Notes: a model not told the origin generated them from the sequence alone. Counted from the first letter of the stretch, positions 6,296-15,379 are shown. The stretch is DNA of 64,000 nucleotides from Robiginitalea aurantiaca (GCF_030380815.1 NZ_JAUDUY010000002.1:372001-436000); one strand, 5' to 3'. Made by a program: numbers and translations.

Positions 6296-8131
6296 ATGAA
6301 GTACAATACGATCATCGTTGGTGGCGGTCTGGCAGGTTTAACTGCTGGAGCCACTCTGGCTAAATTCGGAAAAAAGGTGCTGCTGCTGGAACAACATCAC
6401 AAACCAGGAGGCTGTGCAACCACTTTTAAACGAGGGGATTTCATCATAGAAGTCGGCCTTCATGAAATGAGCGGATTGGCGGAGGGCGGTACCCTTAGGA
6501 ACATTTTCAAAATGCTGGAAGTAGAAGATAATGTGGAACTTAAACAAGTACCCGAGTTCTACGGTATTCCCTCAGACAGCAAAGATTTTGTGTTTCCCCA
6601 CGGCTTTGAGGCGGCCAAAAAGGCACTCATAGACAAATACCCTGAAGAGGAAAAGGGCATAAGAAAGTTTTTGCAGGTTCTGGCTGGAATCCGGAAGGAG
6701 GCATTGAACTTACCTCGATCCCCATTAAAACGCAAGCTGATCTATCCGCTTATGCCTTTGCTTTACCCCAATCTGGTAACGGCAACGAAACATACAGTAG
6801 GATCCTGGCTGGATAAGCACATCAAAAATGAAAAAACCAAACTGGACCTGGTAGCGCATATTGCCTACTGGGGTGATGACCCCTATACCTTGTCCATGTT
6901 TTATTTTGGCTTGCCCTTTGCCGGCTTTATTGAAAGCGGGGGCTATTTTATAAAGGGTGGTTCACAGAAACTTTCTGATCATCTTGCCGCTTTTATCGAA
7001 GAACATGGAGGTACTGTGTTATTGGGCAAAAAGGTTGAGAAAATAATCACAGAAAACGGTAGGGCCACAGGGGTGACATTTAGCGATAGTTTTAACAATA
7101 ATGGACAGTCCATAACCATTGCTTGTGACAATGTTGTAGCCAATTGTGCCATGCCTTTGGTACCCGCCTTGCTGGATGAGCCCTTCGCCAGCACACTTAA
7201 ACAAAAGATCAGCCCGCACCCGCAGTCTACCTCGCTTTTATGCATGTACTTAGGGTTTAATCAAAAAGTAGATCAATTTGGGGTCAAATACTATTCAAAT
7301 TTCATACAAGGGGATGATGTAAAAAGTCTTAGGGATGTGCACCCGAATCAACTCGGCGATTGGAAAAAGCGCAGTTTCATCTTTGTAGACTATGAAAAGG
7401 TCGATGCGGGACTGGCACCACCAGATAAAGCTGCCGGTGTCATATGTACGGTAGCCTATCTCAAAAACTGGGAGGGTTTGAGTGATGAAGCATACAGGGC
7501 GAAAAAGGAAGAGGTAGGTCAGATCTTACTGGAGAGATTGGAAGCGAAATTCCCGGGAATTCGAGACAGCATAGAGTATTACGAAATCTCTACACCAAAA
7601 ACCATCAAGCGGTACACTTCAAACCCCGGAGGTGCAGTTTATGGATTTGCCCAAACCAAACGATTAACCGGATCCAGGAGATTTCGAAATAACTTTCTGA
7701 TTCCCAACCTCTATTTTGCTTCGGCTTGGGCGTTCCCGGGCGGGGGTTTTGAAGGTACTATTACGGGCGGATTTTTAGCGGCCCTGCAAATGAACAAAGA
7801 CAAGATCTGGTCGGATATTGATGCTGAGAAATTCATAGATGATCGCATCGTGAAGTTCAAATCGTCAAAAAAAGTTGACAAGGAAACCGTCGAATTGACT
7901 TTTGAAAAGCCTGAAGGGTTTGAGAATAAAAAAGGGCAATACGCCATCCTCAAACTTAAAGATCCAAAAGTAACTGAATTGGATCTTCCGTATCGCTGGC
8001 TTCCACTGGGCTCGAATGGCGAGGATGAGCAACTGCAGTTCCAATTCAAGAAGGATGGCAGCAGTTTCTCCATAAGTTGTGAGGGGATAGAGGCAGGAGA
8101 TGAGGCAATTGTATTTGGACCTATGGATTAG
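6296..8131 (+). CDS. CrtI/retinol-saturase-like FAD oxidoreductase with FNR-like C-terminal domain
   Basis: 611 residues. Residues 1-510 form a phytoene-desaturase-type flavoprotein: dinucleotide motif GGGLAG (9-14), the LLEQHHKPGGCATTF block, and the C-terminal signature AWAFPGGGFEGTITGG. Such enzymes desaturate, saturate or isomerise polyenes. Residues about 512-611 add a beta-barrel resembling the FAD domain of ferredoxin-NADP reductase (VELTFEKPEGF, GQYAILKL, then GDEAIVFGPM), but the RxYS flavin motif is replaced by RWLPLGS and no NAD domain follows. It leads a cluster with two flavodoxin-fold genes (gaps 35 and 32 bp), suggesting electron delivery. The substrate is unknown; no carotenoid synthesis genes are nearby. 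Confidence 0.8.
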   Translation: MKYNTIIVGGGLAGLTAGATLAKFGKKVLLLEQHHKPGGCATTFKRGDFIIEVGLHEMSGLAEGGTLRNIFKMLEVEDNVELKQVPEFYGIPSDSKDFVFPHGFEAAKKALIDKYPEEEKGIRKFLQVLAGIRKEALNLPRSPLKRKLIYPLMPLLYPNLVTATKHTVGSWLDKHIKNEKTKLDLVAHIAYWGDDPYTLSMFYFGLPFAGFIESGGYFIKGGSQKLSDHLAAFIEEHGGTVLLGKKVEKIITENGRATGVTFSDSFNNNGQSITIACDNVVANCAMPLVPALLDEPFASTLKQKISPHPQSTSLLCMYLGFNQKVDQFGVKYYSNFIQGDDVKSLRDVHPNQLGDWKKRSFIFVDYEKVDAGLAPPDKAAGVICTVAYLKNWEGLSDEAYRAKKEEVGQILLERLEAKFPGIRDSIEYYEISTPKTIKRYTSNPGGAVYGFAQTKRLTGSRRFRNNFLIPNLYFASAWAFPGGGFEGTITGGFLAALQMNKDKIWSDIDAEKFIDDRIVKFKSSKKVDKETVELTFEKPEGFENKKGQYAILKLKDPKVTELDLPYRWLPLGSNGEDEQLQFQFKKDGSSFSISCEGIEAGDEAIVFGPMD

Positions 8132-8166
8132 TACAATTTTAATAGGACCTCTAAGAAATACATATT

Positions 8167-8685
8167 ATGAAAGGTGCAATATTTTATTCGGGCAAGTACG
8201 GCAGCACAGAACAATACGCTAGCTGGATTGGCGAAGCCATAGGATTTCCTGTATTTGACATCAAGGATCCGAAAGCCGATCCGTCCAAATATGACTTTCT
8301 CATTCTGGGCAGTTCAATTTTATACTTTCGGCTGTCTATCCGCGACTGGCTTAATGAAAATTTGTCGAAGCTTGAAGGCAGGTCCAAAGTCTTGTTTTCC
8401 GTATCCGGAGCCGGTCCGAGCCCTAAACTCAACAGATGGGTTGCTAAATCCCTTCCCGCTGTACTCGCTGCACAAATGGAGCATGTGGCGCTAAGAGGCA
8501 GGTTGGACCATACCAAGGTTAGCTGGTGGGTTAAACAAATGCTTTGGATGGGCTCCCTTTTTAACCCTGATCCGGGAGCCCGTAAAGATGAACGATATGG
8601 TTTTGATTATGTTGACAGGAATAGCATTGAACCTGTGGTAGAATTAGTAAGGCAGTTTCAACATCAGGAATTACTTGTGGAGTAA
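8167..8685 (+). CDS. Flavodoxin-domain protein, HemG-like
   Basis: 172 residues, flavodoxin fold. The N-terminal YSGKYGSTEQYA matches the FMN phosphate loop, and GSSILYFRLSIRDWL resembles the flavin-ring loop of the menaquinone-dependent protoporphyrinogen oxidase family. HemG itself takes part in haem synthesis. Here the gene sits between a CrtI-like oxidoreductase and a second flavodoxin-fold protein, so a role as FMN electron carrier for that cluster is the better inference. The C-terminus is more basic and helical than in plain flavodoxins. Confidence 0.75.
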   Translation: MKGAIFYSGKYGSTEQYASWIGEAIGFPVFDIKDPKADPSKYDFLILGSSILYFRLSIRDWLNENLSKLEGRSKVLFSVSGAGPSPKLNRWVAKSLPAVLAAQMEHVALRGRLDHTKVSWWVKQMLWMGSLFNPDPGARKDERYGFDYVDRNSIEPVVELVRQFQHQELLVE

Positions 8686-8717
8686 GCTCCGAAGCGTCTG
8701 GTAGATATTATTATAAA

Positions 8718-9479
8718 ATGGATGAAAGATTAAAAATAGTAGCCATCTGTGGAAGCCCGCACCGGGGAAATACCTATAAAATACTTGGGATGCTTGCAAA
8801 TGCCCATCCCGATGTAGATTACAAGATCCTCATGCTCTCTGAACTGGATCTTAAGGATTGTTTCGGTTGTTATTCATGTATCGATAATGGAGAAGAAAGT
8901 TGTCCTCACCAGGATGATCGTGATGTGATTATTGAAGAAATGAAGGCTGCCGATGGGGTCATTTTTGCCTCTCCTACCTATGCCAGAACCGTCAGTGCAT
9001 TGATGAAGAAATTTGTGGAGCGAACAAGCTTTTTGGCGCATAGACCCATCTTCTTTGGGAAATACGCCATGGCACTGGCTACCTGCGCGGGGTTTGGTGC
9101 GGACCTGACCTGTAAGTATCTTACCGAACACTTCACTCAATATGGCTTCAACTTTGTGCCCCCGGTGGAACTGATGGTAGCCCGAAAAACAAAAAATGAA
9201 ACGGAACGCAACCGCAATCTGGCCTTAACTGCTTACGAAAAATTGATTAATGCCCTTCGCTCCAAAGCGGTAATCCATCCCTCTTTAAACCAGCTTGTAT
9301 ATTTCAACATCTTCAAATCGATTTCTGAATGGAATAAATTAAAGGGATGGGCGGATTACGAGTTTTACCATGGCAAGCACGATTTCTACTATGACGTCAA
9401 AATCCCTTTTTGGAAGAAGAAAATGGCCAAATGGATTTCAGGGAAAACAGTAAAGAAGATGAAGGCAGAAAGCCGTTAG
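8718..9479 (+). CDS. NAD(P)H-dependent FMN reductase-family protein
   Basis: 253 residues. The N-terminus has the flavodoxin-like FMN loop CGSPHRGNTYKI (10-21), and a cysteine-rich loop CFGCYSCIDNGEESC follows, as in iron-sulfur flavoproteins and related multimeric flavodoxins. ASPTYARTVSALMKKFVER is the typical flavin-ring and dimer segment. A C-terminal extension of about 70 residues is basic and aromatic and may touch the membrane. It lies 32 bp after the HemG-like gene in the same direction, so co-transcription is likely. It probably passes electrons from NAD(P)H to a partner; the exact acceptor is unknown. Confidence 0.78.
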   Translation: MDERLKIVAICGSPHRGNTYKILGMLANAHPDVDYKILMLSELDLKDCFGCYSCIDNGEESCPHQDDRDVIIEEMKAADGVIFASPTYARTVSALMKKFVERTSFLAHRPIFFGKYAMALATCAGFGADLTCKYLTEHFTQYGFNFVPPVELMVARKTKNETERNRNLALTAYEKLINALRSKAVIHPSLNQLVYFNIFKSISEWNKLKGWADYEFYHGKHDFYYDVKIPFWKKKMAKWISGKTVKKMKAESR

Positions 9480-9597
9480 AGAATTCGGAAAGTCAAACGC
9501 AAAAAGTGTCTTCGAATCGCTTCCCAATCCGTCCTGAGCACATTAATTCGGACATGCTAGTATGGCGGAAATAATGTGAATCTTAAAACCTGTATAG

Positions 9598-10469
9598 ATG
9601 AAGGAACCGGATAATACTATGGATGCTGTCCCTGCAAAGGCACAAAGGATATTCTCAAAGAGTGCAGAACCTGTTCCAGGACCTTTGCTACTATACTGAA
9701 CCGACAGTTTGGACACCCCAGGGTACCCGAGGAAAAAGCCATGAACCTGATGGCCGGGGGAATTCTGAACCAGGGCTACCAATGCGGTATGCTTTGGGGT
9801 GCGACATTGGCAGTTGGGGCTGAGTCTTTTCGCAGGAATGAAAAGGCAGCGGATGCCATAGCAGTTGCCGTGTTGGCCACACGACATGTGGTGCAATCAT
9901 TTCTGAACCTGACCGAAACGATGAACTGCCGTGAAATTATCGGATATGACCTGACCACCCTTTCCGGCATGGCCAAATTCATGATTAAAACCACCATAAA
10001 GGGCAATGAGAACAGCCGCTGTTTTAACCTCGCCGAAGCATGGGCCCCTGCGGCTATAGATGCGGCCACTGAAATGCTGGAGCAAAAAGCCGAGACGAAA
10101 AACGAAACCAAAAGTTGCGCTTCCGAGGTCGTCAGGCAGATGGGAGGCTCTCAGGAAGAAATGGTCATGGTTGCCGGATTTGCAGGTGGACTGGGGTTGT
10201 ATGGTGGGGCCTGCGGAGCACTTAGTGCAGCCCTTTGGAAAAATACCCTGGATTGGTGTCGCAAAAATCCCGATGAAGACCCTCCTTACTTTAACAATAA
10301 GACAGCGAGGAGAATCTTGAAATCCTTTAAGGCCGAAACAAAAGGAAAAATGCGTTGTAATGAGATCTGCGGACAATGTTTTAAGGATCTTGGCGCGCAC
10401 TCAGACTATTTAAACCAAGGTGGGTGCAAATCCTTACTGGGGGTATTAGGAGGGAGTGTCCATGATTGA
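9598..10469 (+). pseudogene. C_GCAxxG_C_C-family protein gene with a frameshift
   Basis: The family is a cysteine-rich putative redox protein named after its C-GCAxxG-C-C motif. The natural start is the ATG at 9598, giving MKEPDNTMDAVPAKAQRIFSK in frame 1. The family sequence then continues in frame 3 as CRTCSRTFATILNRQFGHP and runs to 10469 (NQGYQCGMLWGATLAVGAE; C-terminal CNEICGQCFKDLG and GGCKSLLG). A -1 shift is needed near 9657-9663 (AAAGAG; one G appears lost from AAGGAG). No canonical slippery heptamer is visible, so this is a mutation or a sequencing error. Internal initiation at 9741 would lose the N-terminal cysteines. It lies at the end of the flavoprotein cluster. Confidence 0.75.
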
Positions 10470-10723
10470 GTTTATTGAAAATGCGAGTTGTTGAATGCGT
10501 AAACCAACAGGATTATTCGATGCGCTGTCTTAAAACTGACGGATTGTCAATTCAATCCAAAATCCAACATATATTTGGCTCACAAATCGTCAACACAATA
10601 TCCTGGAATTGTGAAATACGGCATTAAAAAAAAGGGGGGGACGGACGAGGGGTTAAATTCTCGCTTGATCAGTTAAGGCGCGAACCCCGCTTTTTCTATC
10701 CGGGTTATGAGTATTCTTAGTCT

Positions 10724-11998
10724 TTAAAAGAACTCAATCAACGCCATAACTCCGTTATAGGAAATCACTACTGAAAAAAACAAGGCGCCCACCAGCCCTG
10801 CGTTGACCAGTACGTGCGTCGGATTACCCCTCATGAGCTTTTTGTTATTGATAAGCAGGATAATCCCAACAATAACAAGGGGTAATACAAAAACATTGAA
10901 GACCTGAGACAGGATTTGCATTTCGATGGGGTTAGCTCCGAATACGGGGACAATTAAGGCAAATAAACAGGCTACTGCCGTTATAATCCGAAATTGTCTT
11001 GAATTTGTATCCAGGGTACCTGATTGAAAATCTGCCAGTAAGATCGGCGCAATCAATAAACAGGGGAAAATTGAAGACAATCCAGCGCTAAGGGTTCCAA
11101 AAACGAAAAGTGTTAGCGCAAACTTACCTGCTATAGGTTCCAAAACCTGAACCATATCCAAAACTTTGGTGACGGGTTGCCCCTGATAAAACAGGGCCCC
11201 ACTTGCCACTGCCATTATGGAAGCACTGATAATAAATACCAGAACTGCTGCCGTAATAGCATCCTTTTTCTGGCGTTTTAAATGTGACCGGGTCCAGCCT
11301 TTACCCTGAACAAAAAGCGGCCTAGAAAGAAACGTGGCCGCTGCCATTGTAGTCCCCACAAAAGCAGCTACCATCATTTTGCCCCCAGGGACTTGAGGTA
11401 CGGATGGCACCAAACCTTTAAGGACATCCATAGGCAAAGGGTATACCATAAACAGGGATATCAAAAATGAGAGACCCATAATGGTTACAAAAATCACCAG
11501 TACTTTTTCAAAGAAGGTATACTTGCCGATGAGCAATAGGCCATACATGACAACAATAATCCCTATGGCAATAAGCAGGACTGTTTTATATTCAATGCCC
11601 CTGAGGTCGGGAAAGTTTATGGCCAGAATCTCGAAGATGATATTCGCTGTAATTCCAAGGATGCCCATCAAAGAATTCCATTGGCCGAAGGTAATCCCAA
11701 GGATGATAAGGATTGCTATGATTTTGCCGCCCTTCAGGTGTTTTTTAAAGGCATAAAGCGCCGTTTCTCCCGTTAGGAGGGCATAATTTCCGTAGACATA
11801 GATCAAAAGACCGGAAAAAACACAACTCAACATCAGTACCCAGAGGAGTTCCATCCCATAGGTACTCCCGGCTACGATCATTGAAGTAACGCTTCCCGTC
11901 CCTATGGTGTAGCCGATGGCAAAAATACCCGGGCCAAATGCCAGGACCAGGGCAAGGAGTTTTTTTACAAACGACTGGTCCCCGGATCTCTCAGACAT
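10724..11998 (-). CDS. Nramp-fold transporter lacking metal-site motifs
   Basis: 424 residues with about 11 membrane helices. The N-terminal LAFGPGIFAIGY ... LLWVLMLS pattern is that of the Nramp (NRAMP/SLC11, LeuT-fold) family. In true manganese/iron Nramps helix 1 carries DPGN and helix 6 carries MPHN. Here the corresponding parts read TIGTG (31-35) and MAAA (218-221), so the metal-coordinating Asp, Asn and Met are absent. It is the last gene of the alginate-monomer operon, 7 bp after the KDPG aldolase gene. Transport of a sugar acid or another organic solute is therefore a reasonable inference. Automatic labels would call it a divalent-metal transporter. Confidence 0.7.
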   Translation of the reverse strand: MSERSGDQSFVKKLLALVLAFGPGIFAIGYTIGTGSVTSMIVAGSTYGMELLWVLMLSCVFSGLLIYVYGNYALLTGETALYAFKKHLKGGKIIAILIILGITFGQWNSLMGILGITANIIFEILAINFPDLRGIEYKTVLLIAIGIIVVMYGLLLIGKYTFFEKVLVIFVTIMGLSFLISLFMVYPLPMDVLKGLVPSVPQVPGGKMMVAAFVGTTMAAATFLSRPLFVQGKGWTRSHLKRQKKDAITAAVLVFIISASIMAVASGALFYQGQPVTKVLDMVQVLEPIAGKFALTLFVFGTLSAGLSSIFPCLLIAPILLADFQSGTLDTNSRQFRIITAVACLFALIVPVFGANPIEMQILSQVFNVFVLPLVIVGIILLINNKKLMRGNPTHVLVNAGLVGALFFSVVISYNGVMALIEFF

Positions 11999-12005
11999 TT
12001 ATCAA

Positions 12006-12674
12006 TCAATTACGGATTCTGGAAATGGTAGAAATGGCATCTCTTACCTCGGCCTCAAGTCCGGCAAAGTCCTTTTTTTGTATGATTTCTTTCGAAATAA
12101 GCTTGGAGCCCATTCCCACACAGGTTACCCCGGCATCAAACCAGCCTCGCAGGTTGTCTTCATCCGTACTCACGCCACCTGTGGGCATGATGCTGGTCCA
12201 GGGTTGTGGTCCTCGCACAGCCTTGACGAATCCCGGCCCGTAGGTGGATCCCGGGAATAACTTAATAATCTCACATCCGAGTTCCTCAGCCCGGTTGATT
12301 TCAGTCAGCGAGCCGCAACCCGGGGACCAAAGAACCTTCCTTCGATTGCAGACTATTGCAATATCCTCTCTGAGGGAGGGGGTTACGATAAAATTAGCGC
12401 CCATCTGTAAGAAAAGTGAAGCAGCAGCGGCATCCGTAATGGAACCCACCCCGAGAATCATACCCGGCAATTCCTCCAGGGCATATCGATTCATTTCAGA
12501 AAATACTTCGAAGGCAAAATCCCCTCTGGCAGTGAATTCCAAAAGTCTTGCGCCTCCAGCATAACAGGCTTTCAGCACCTTTATGCCCACATCTGCATCC
12601 GGGTGATAAAACAAAGGAACCAAGCCCGTGTCGCGCATAGCCCCTGCTACCTCCAATCTCGTATACTTCGCCAT
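12006..12674 (-). CDS. eda: KDPG aldolase (bifunctional 4-hydroxy-2-oxoglutarate aldolase)
   Basis: Class I aldolase of the Entner-Doudoroff pathway: 2-keto-3-deoxy-6-phosphogluconate gives pyruvate and glyceraldehyde-3-phosphate. The 222-residue length fits. LEFTAR (45-50) carries the acid-base Glu46; the Schiff-base lysine is Lys138 in IIKLFPG; WSPGCGS (116-122) and PTGGV form the phosphate pocket. It lies 77 bp downstream of the KDG kinase gene, so it handles that enzyme's product and is the final step of alginate catabolism here. Confidence 0.93.
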   Translation of the reverse strand: MAKYTRLEVAGAMRDTGLVPLFYHPDADVGIKVLKACYAGGARLLEFTARGDFAFEVFSEMNRYALEELPGMILGVGSITDAAAASLFLQMGANFIVTPSLREDIAIVCNRRKVLWSPGCGSLTEINRAEELGCEIIKLFPGSTYGPGFVKAVRGPQPWTSIMPTGGVSTDEDNLRGWFDAGVTCVGMGSKLISKEIIQKKDFAGLEAEVRDAISTISRIRN

Positions 12675-12751
12675 TTCCTACTCGTTTGAATATCGGACCT
12701 GCAAGCACTCTATTCCTGCGGGGACCTCTATATGAACAATTATTTTAAATC

Positions 12752-13792
12752 TTATCTGGAGACCCGCCCGGAAGCGTCACCTCCCATTAACTTTTCAACC
12801 TCCTGTACCGTTACCAAATTTGCATCTCCCTTGATAGTATGCTTTAAACAAGAGGCCGCAACTGCAAAATTCAGCGCATTCTGGTCGTCATCCGGATAGG
12901 TCAGCAAGCCGTAGATGAGTCCGCCCATAAAGGAATCCCCCCCACCAACGCGATCTACGATATGTGTAATCTGATACTCCGGGGATTTATACATTTTTGT
13001 ACCATCATAGAGCACACCGGCCCAGGTATTATGAGAGGCAGATATAGAACCCCTCAATGTGGTAATTACTTTTTTAGCTTTAGGAAATTTGGCCATCATT
13101 TGCTCGCAAACGGAAAGGAAGGCCTCGGCCTTAACGTGCTCTCCCTGCGTCGTGATGTCTAATCCTTCCGGTTTAATTCCAAAATGTTTTTCGGCATCTT
13201 CTTCGTTCCCCAGAACAATATCGCAATAAGAGGTCAATTCCGTCATTATGGCCTCCCGATCGCCACCGTATTTCCAAAGTTTGGCCCGGTAATTCAAATC
13301 CGTGGAAATGGTAACCCCTTTCTTACTGGCGGCCTTTACGGCTTCAAGACAGGCGTCTGCGGCTCCCTGAGAAATGGCAGGTGTAATCCCGGTCCAATGA
13401 AACCATTCCACGCCTTCAAAGACGGTATCCCAGTCTATCATCCCTTTCTCAATTTCGGCCATCGCGGAGTGCGCTCGGTCATATACCACCTTACTGCCAC
13501 GGGATACCGCTCCTGTTTCCAGAAAATAAATGCCCAGGCGATCCCCTCCAAAGACAATTTTATCCGTTCCCACTCCCCTCTTTCGCATTTCCATCAGTGC
13601 GCACTGACCTATATCATTATCGGGCAATCGGGTGACAAAATCCACAGGGACACCATAATTCGCCAAAGAAACGGCCACATTGGATTCCCCTCCACCATAA
13701 ATAACATCAAAACTATTGGTTTGCGAAAACCTCAAAAATCCCGGAGGAGCCAACCTAAGCATGATTTCTCCGAAGGTTACTACTTTTTTCAT
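12752..13792 (-). CDS. kdgK: 2-keto-3-deoxygluconate kinase
   Basis: PfkB/ribokinase-family sugar kinase of 346 residues that phosphorylates KDG to KDPG with ATP. The N-terminal substrate loop YGGGESNVAVSLA is at 32-44, and the PfkB signature DRVGGGDSFMGG at 280-291 contains the catalytic base Asp286. The start is the ATG at 13790-13792, 37 bp after the SDR stop. Its place between the reductases and eda fixes the substrate as KDG with good confidence, since 2-keto-3-deoxygluconate is what the upstream reductase forms. Confidence 0.92.
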   Translation of the reverse strand: MKKVVTFGEIMLRLAPPGFLRFSQTNSFDVIYGGGESNVAVSLANYGVPVDFVTRLPDNDIGQCALMEMRKRGVGTDKIVFGGDRLGIYFLETGAVSRGSKVVYDRAHSAMAEIEKGMIDWDTVFEGVEWFHWTGITPAISQGAADACLEAVKAASKKGVTISTDLNYRAKLWKYGGDREAIMTELTSYCDIVLGNEEDAEKHFGIKPEGLDITTQGEHVKAEAFLSVCEQMMAKFPKAKKVITTLRGSISASHNTWAGVLYDGTKMYKSPEYQITHIVDRVGGGDSFMGGLIYGLLTYPDDDQNALNFAVAASCLKHTIKGDANLVTVQEVEKLMGGDASGRVSR

Positions 13793-13829
13793 CAGGCTAT
13801 TATTTATTGAATTATGAAACGAGAGCTAC

Positions 13830-14585
13830 TTAACTAAAGGCTAACCCTCCATTGATATCGATATTATTACCGTTGATAAACGAAGCTTCATCCGACACAA
13901 GGTAAGCCACGAGATCAGCTACTTCGCTCGCATTACCTTCCCTTTTTAATGGGGTGGCGGCAGCAACTTTGTTTCGGATCTCATCTTTTGTAAAATCATC
14001 GTGAAATTTCGTTCCAATCAATCCCGGACATAAGGCATTGACTCGAATTCCCTTTCCGCCAAGCTCCTTTGCCATGGATCTGGTAAAGGTCGTTAATGCA
14101 CCCTTGGACGAAGCGTAAAGGGCCGAACCACCGCCACCGCCATCGCGAGCAGCCTGAGAGGAAATGTTGACTATTGACCCGCCTTCAGGTATCATAGGTT
14201 CAAAAGCCTGTGAAACGAAGACTGCAGATTTAAAATTCACATCCATAACCTGCGCATAAAAGGCCTCATCAAATTCCTGCAGGGTTTTACGGGCGAAGAG
14301 TCCCCCTGCATTGTTAACCAGAATATCGATCCGCTGACCAAATACTTCCTGCACCCTTGCCTTTAATTCCCTGATGTCTGCAAGGCTGGATACGTCGGCC
14401 TTCACGGCAAGGGCTCGTTGTCCCAGTGCCTCGATCTCCTTCACTGTTTCCAGAGCTCCCGTGGCTGAATTGAAATAGTTAACAACTACGTCAGCCCCTT
14501 CCCTGGCGAGTTTGATTGAAATCTCTCGACCAATATCTCTGGATCCCCCTGTGACAACTGCAATTTTACCTTTAAGTCTGCTCAT
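13830..14585 (-). CDS. Short-chain dehydrogenase/reductase (second of two)
   Basis: 251 residues, classical SDR. Cofactor motif TGGSRDIG (12-19), NNAGG (91-95), catalytic Ser142/143, Tyr157 and Lys161 (YASSK). The basic Arg16 after the glycine-rich turn favours NADPH. It is related to FabG-type reductases but sits in the alginate-monomer operon between another SDR (9 bp) and kdgK (37 bp). It may reduce DEH to KDG, or act on a side product or a different uronate. Which of the two SDRs is the main DEH reductase cannot be told from sequence. Confidence 0.85.
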   Translation of the reverse strand: MSRLKGKIAVVTGGSRDIGREISIKLAREGADVVVNYFNSATGALETVKEIEALGQRALAVKADVSSLADIRELKARVQEVFGQRIDILVNNAGGLFARKTLQEFDEAFYAQVMDVNFKSAVFVSQAFEPMIPEGGSIVNISSQAARDGGGGGSALYASSKGALTTFTRSMAKELGGKGIRVNALCPGLIGTKFHDDFTKDEIRNKVAAATPLKREGNASEVADLVAYLVSDEASFINGNNIDINGGLAFS

Positions 14586-14594
14586 ATCACGCTC

Positions 14595-15356
14595 TTAGAT
14601 TCCAAGTCCCTGACCACCTCCGACCTGAATGGTCTCTGCTGTAAGAAAGGCGGCATCATCACTCACTAGGAAGGATACAACAGCTGCAACATCCTCTGGC
14701 TGACCCAGTCGTCCCAGTAAAATATTGTTCTTCCAGGAAGCGAAGACCTCTGGTTTGGTCGATTTAATTTGATTGTGAAATGGAGTATCTATAGTGCCCG
14801 GAGATACGGCATTCACTCGGATGCCATATTCTGCGAGGTCCTTTGCCAGAGCCCTTGTAATGGCCTGAACGGCAGCTTTGGACGTTCCGTAAATTCCCGC
14901 ACCTGGCCCTCCGGCATTCCAGGCTGCAATTGAAGTATAGTTGATTATTGAAGGGTTCTCACCTTTTTTCAAAAAGGGGATAGCAGCCCGTGAGGCGAAG
15001 AATGTAGAATCCAGATTGAGTGCCATGACGAACCTGTAAAACTCGGTGGTCATCTCCTCGAACCGGGACCGGCCACCCAGCCCTCCAGCATTGTTAACCA
15101 AGGCGTCTATTTTGCCGTATTCATTTCCAATGGCTGTGATATTTTCAGTTACGGCATTTTCATCCGTAACATCAAAGCCGTAATATTCAGCGGTAATCCC
15201 TTCAGCCGTGAGTTCTGCAACCCTTTGTGCACCTGCCTCATCTTCTATTCCATTTAAGACTACTGCATATCCGTCCTGGCCGAGTCTTTTTGCAACTTGA
15301 AAGCCAATACCCCCGGTTGCTCCTGTTATAACGGCTACTTTTTGTTTTGATGTCAT
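14595..15356 (-). CDS. SDR-family reductase, probable DEH reductase
   Basis: 253 residues. TGATGGIG (11-18) binds the cofactor, NNAGG is at 88-92, and the catalytic set is Ser142, Tyr156 and Lys160 (YGTSK). In alginate loci of marine bacteria an SDR converts 4-deoxy-L-erythro-5-hexoseulose uronate (DEH) to 2-keto-3-deoxygluconate with NAD(P)H. This gene directly follows the hexuronate-type transporter (23 bp) and precedes the second SDR, so DEH is the likely substrate. Cofactor preference is not clear: the position after the glycine turn carries no obvious arginine. Confidence 0.85.
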   Translation of the reverse strand: MTSKQKVAVITGATGGIGFQVAKRLGQDGYAVVLNGIEDEAGAQRVAELTAEGITAEYYGFDVTDENAVTENITAIGNEYGKIDALVNNAGGLGGRSRFEEMTTEFYRFVMALNLDSTFFASRAAIPFLKKGENPSIINYTSIAAWNAGGPGAGIYGTSKAAVQAITRALAKDLAEYGIRVNAVSPGTIDTPFHNQIKSTKPEVFASWKNNILLGRLGQPEDVAAVVSFLVSDDAAFLTAETIQVGGGQGLGI

Positions 15357-15379
15357 TGATCTACTTTTAAAAATTTATA

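Noticed and set aside
10626-10640. A8-G7 homopolymer junction that could be a phase-variable tract
   Set aside because: It lies between two convergent gene ends, not in a promoter or coding region, so slippage would have no evident effect.
10724-11998. Straight annotation as manganese transporter MntH
   Set aside because: The DPGN and MPHN motifs needed for metal binding are absent.
13184-13810. 208-codon plus-strand frame opposite kdgK
   Set aside because: It is a shadow of the PfkB gene; the minus-strand product has a full family match.
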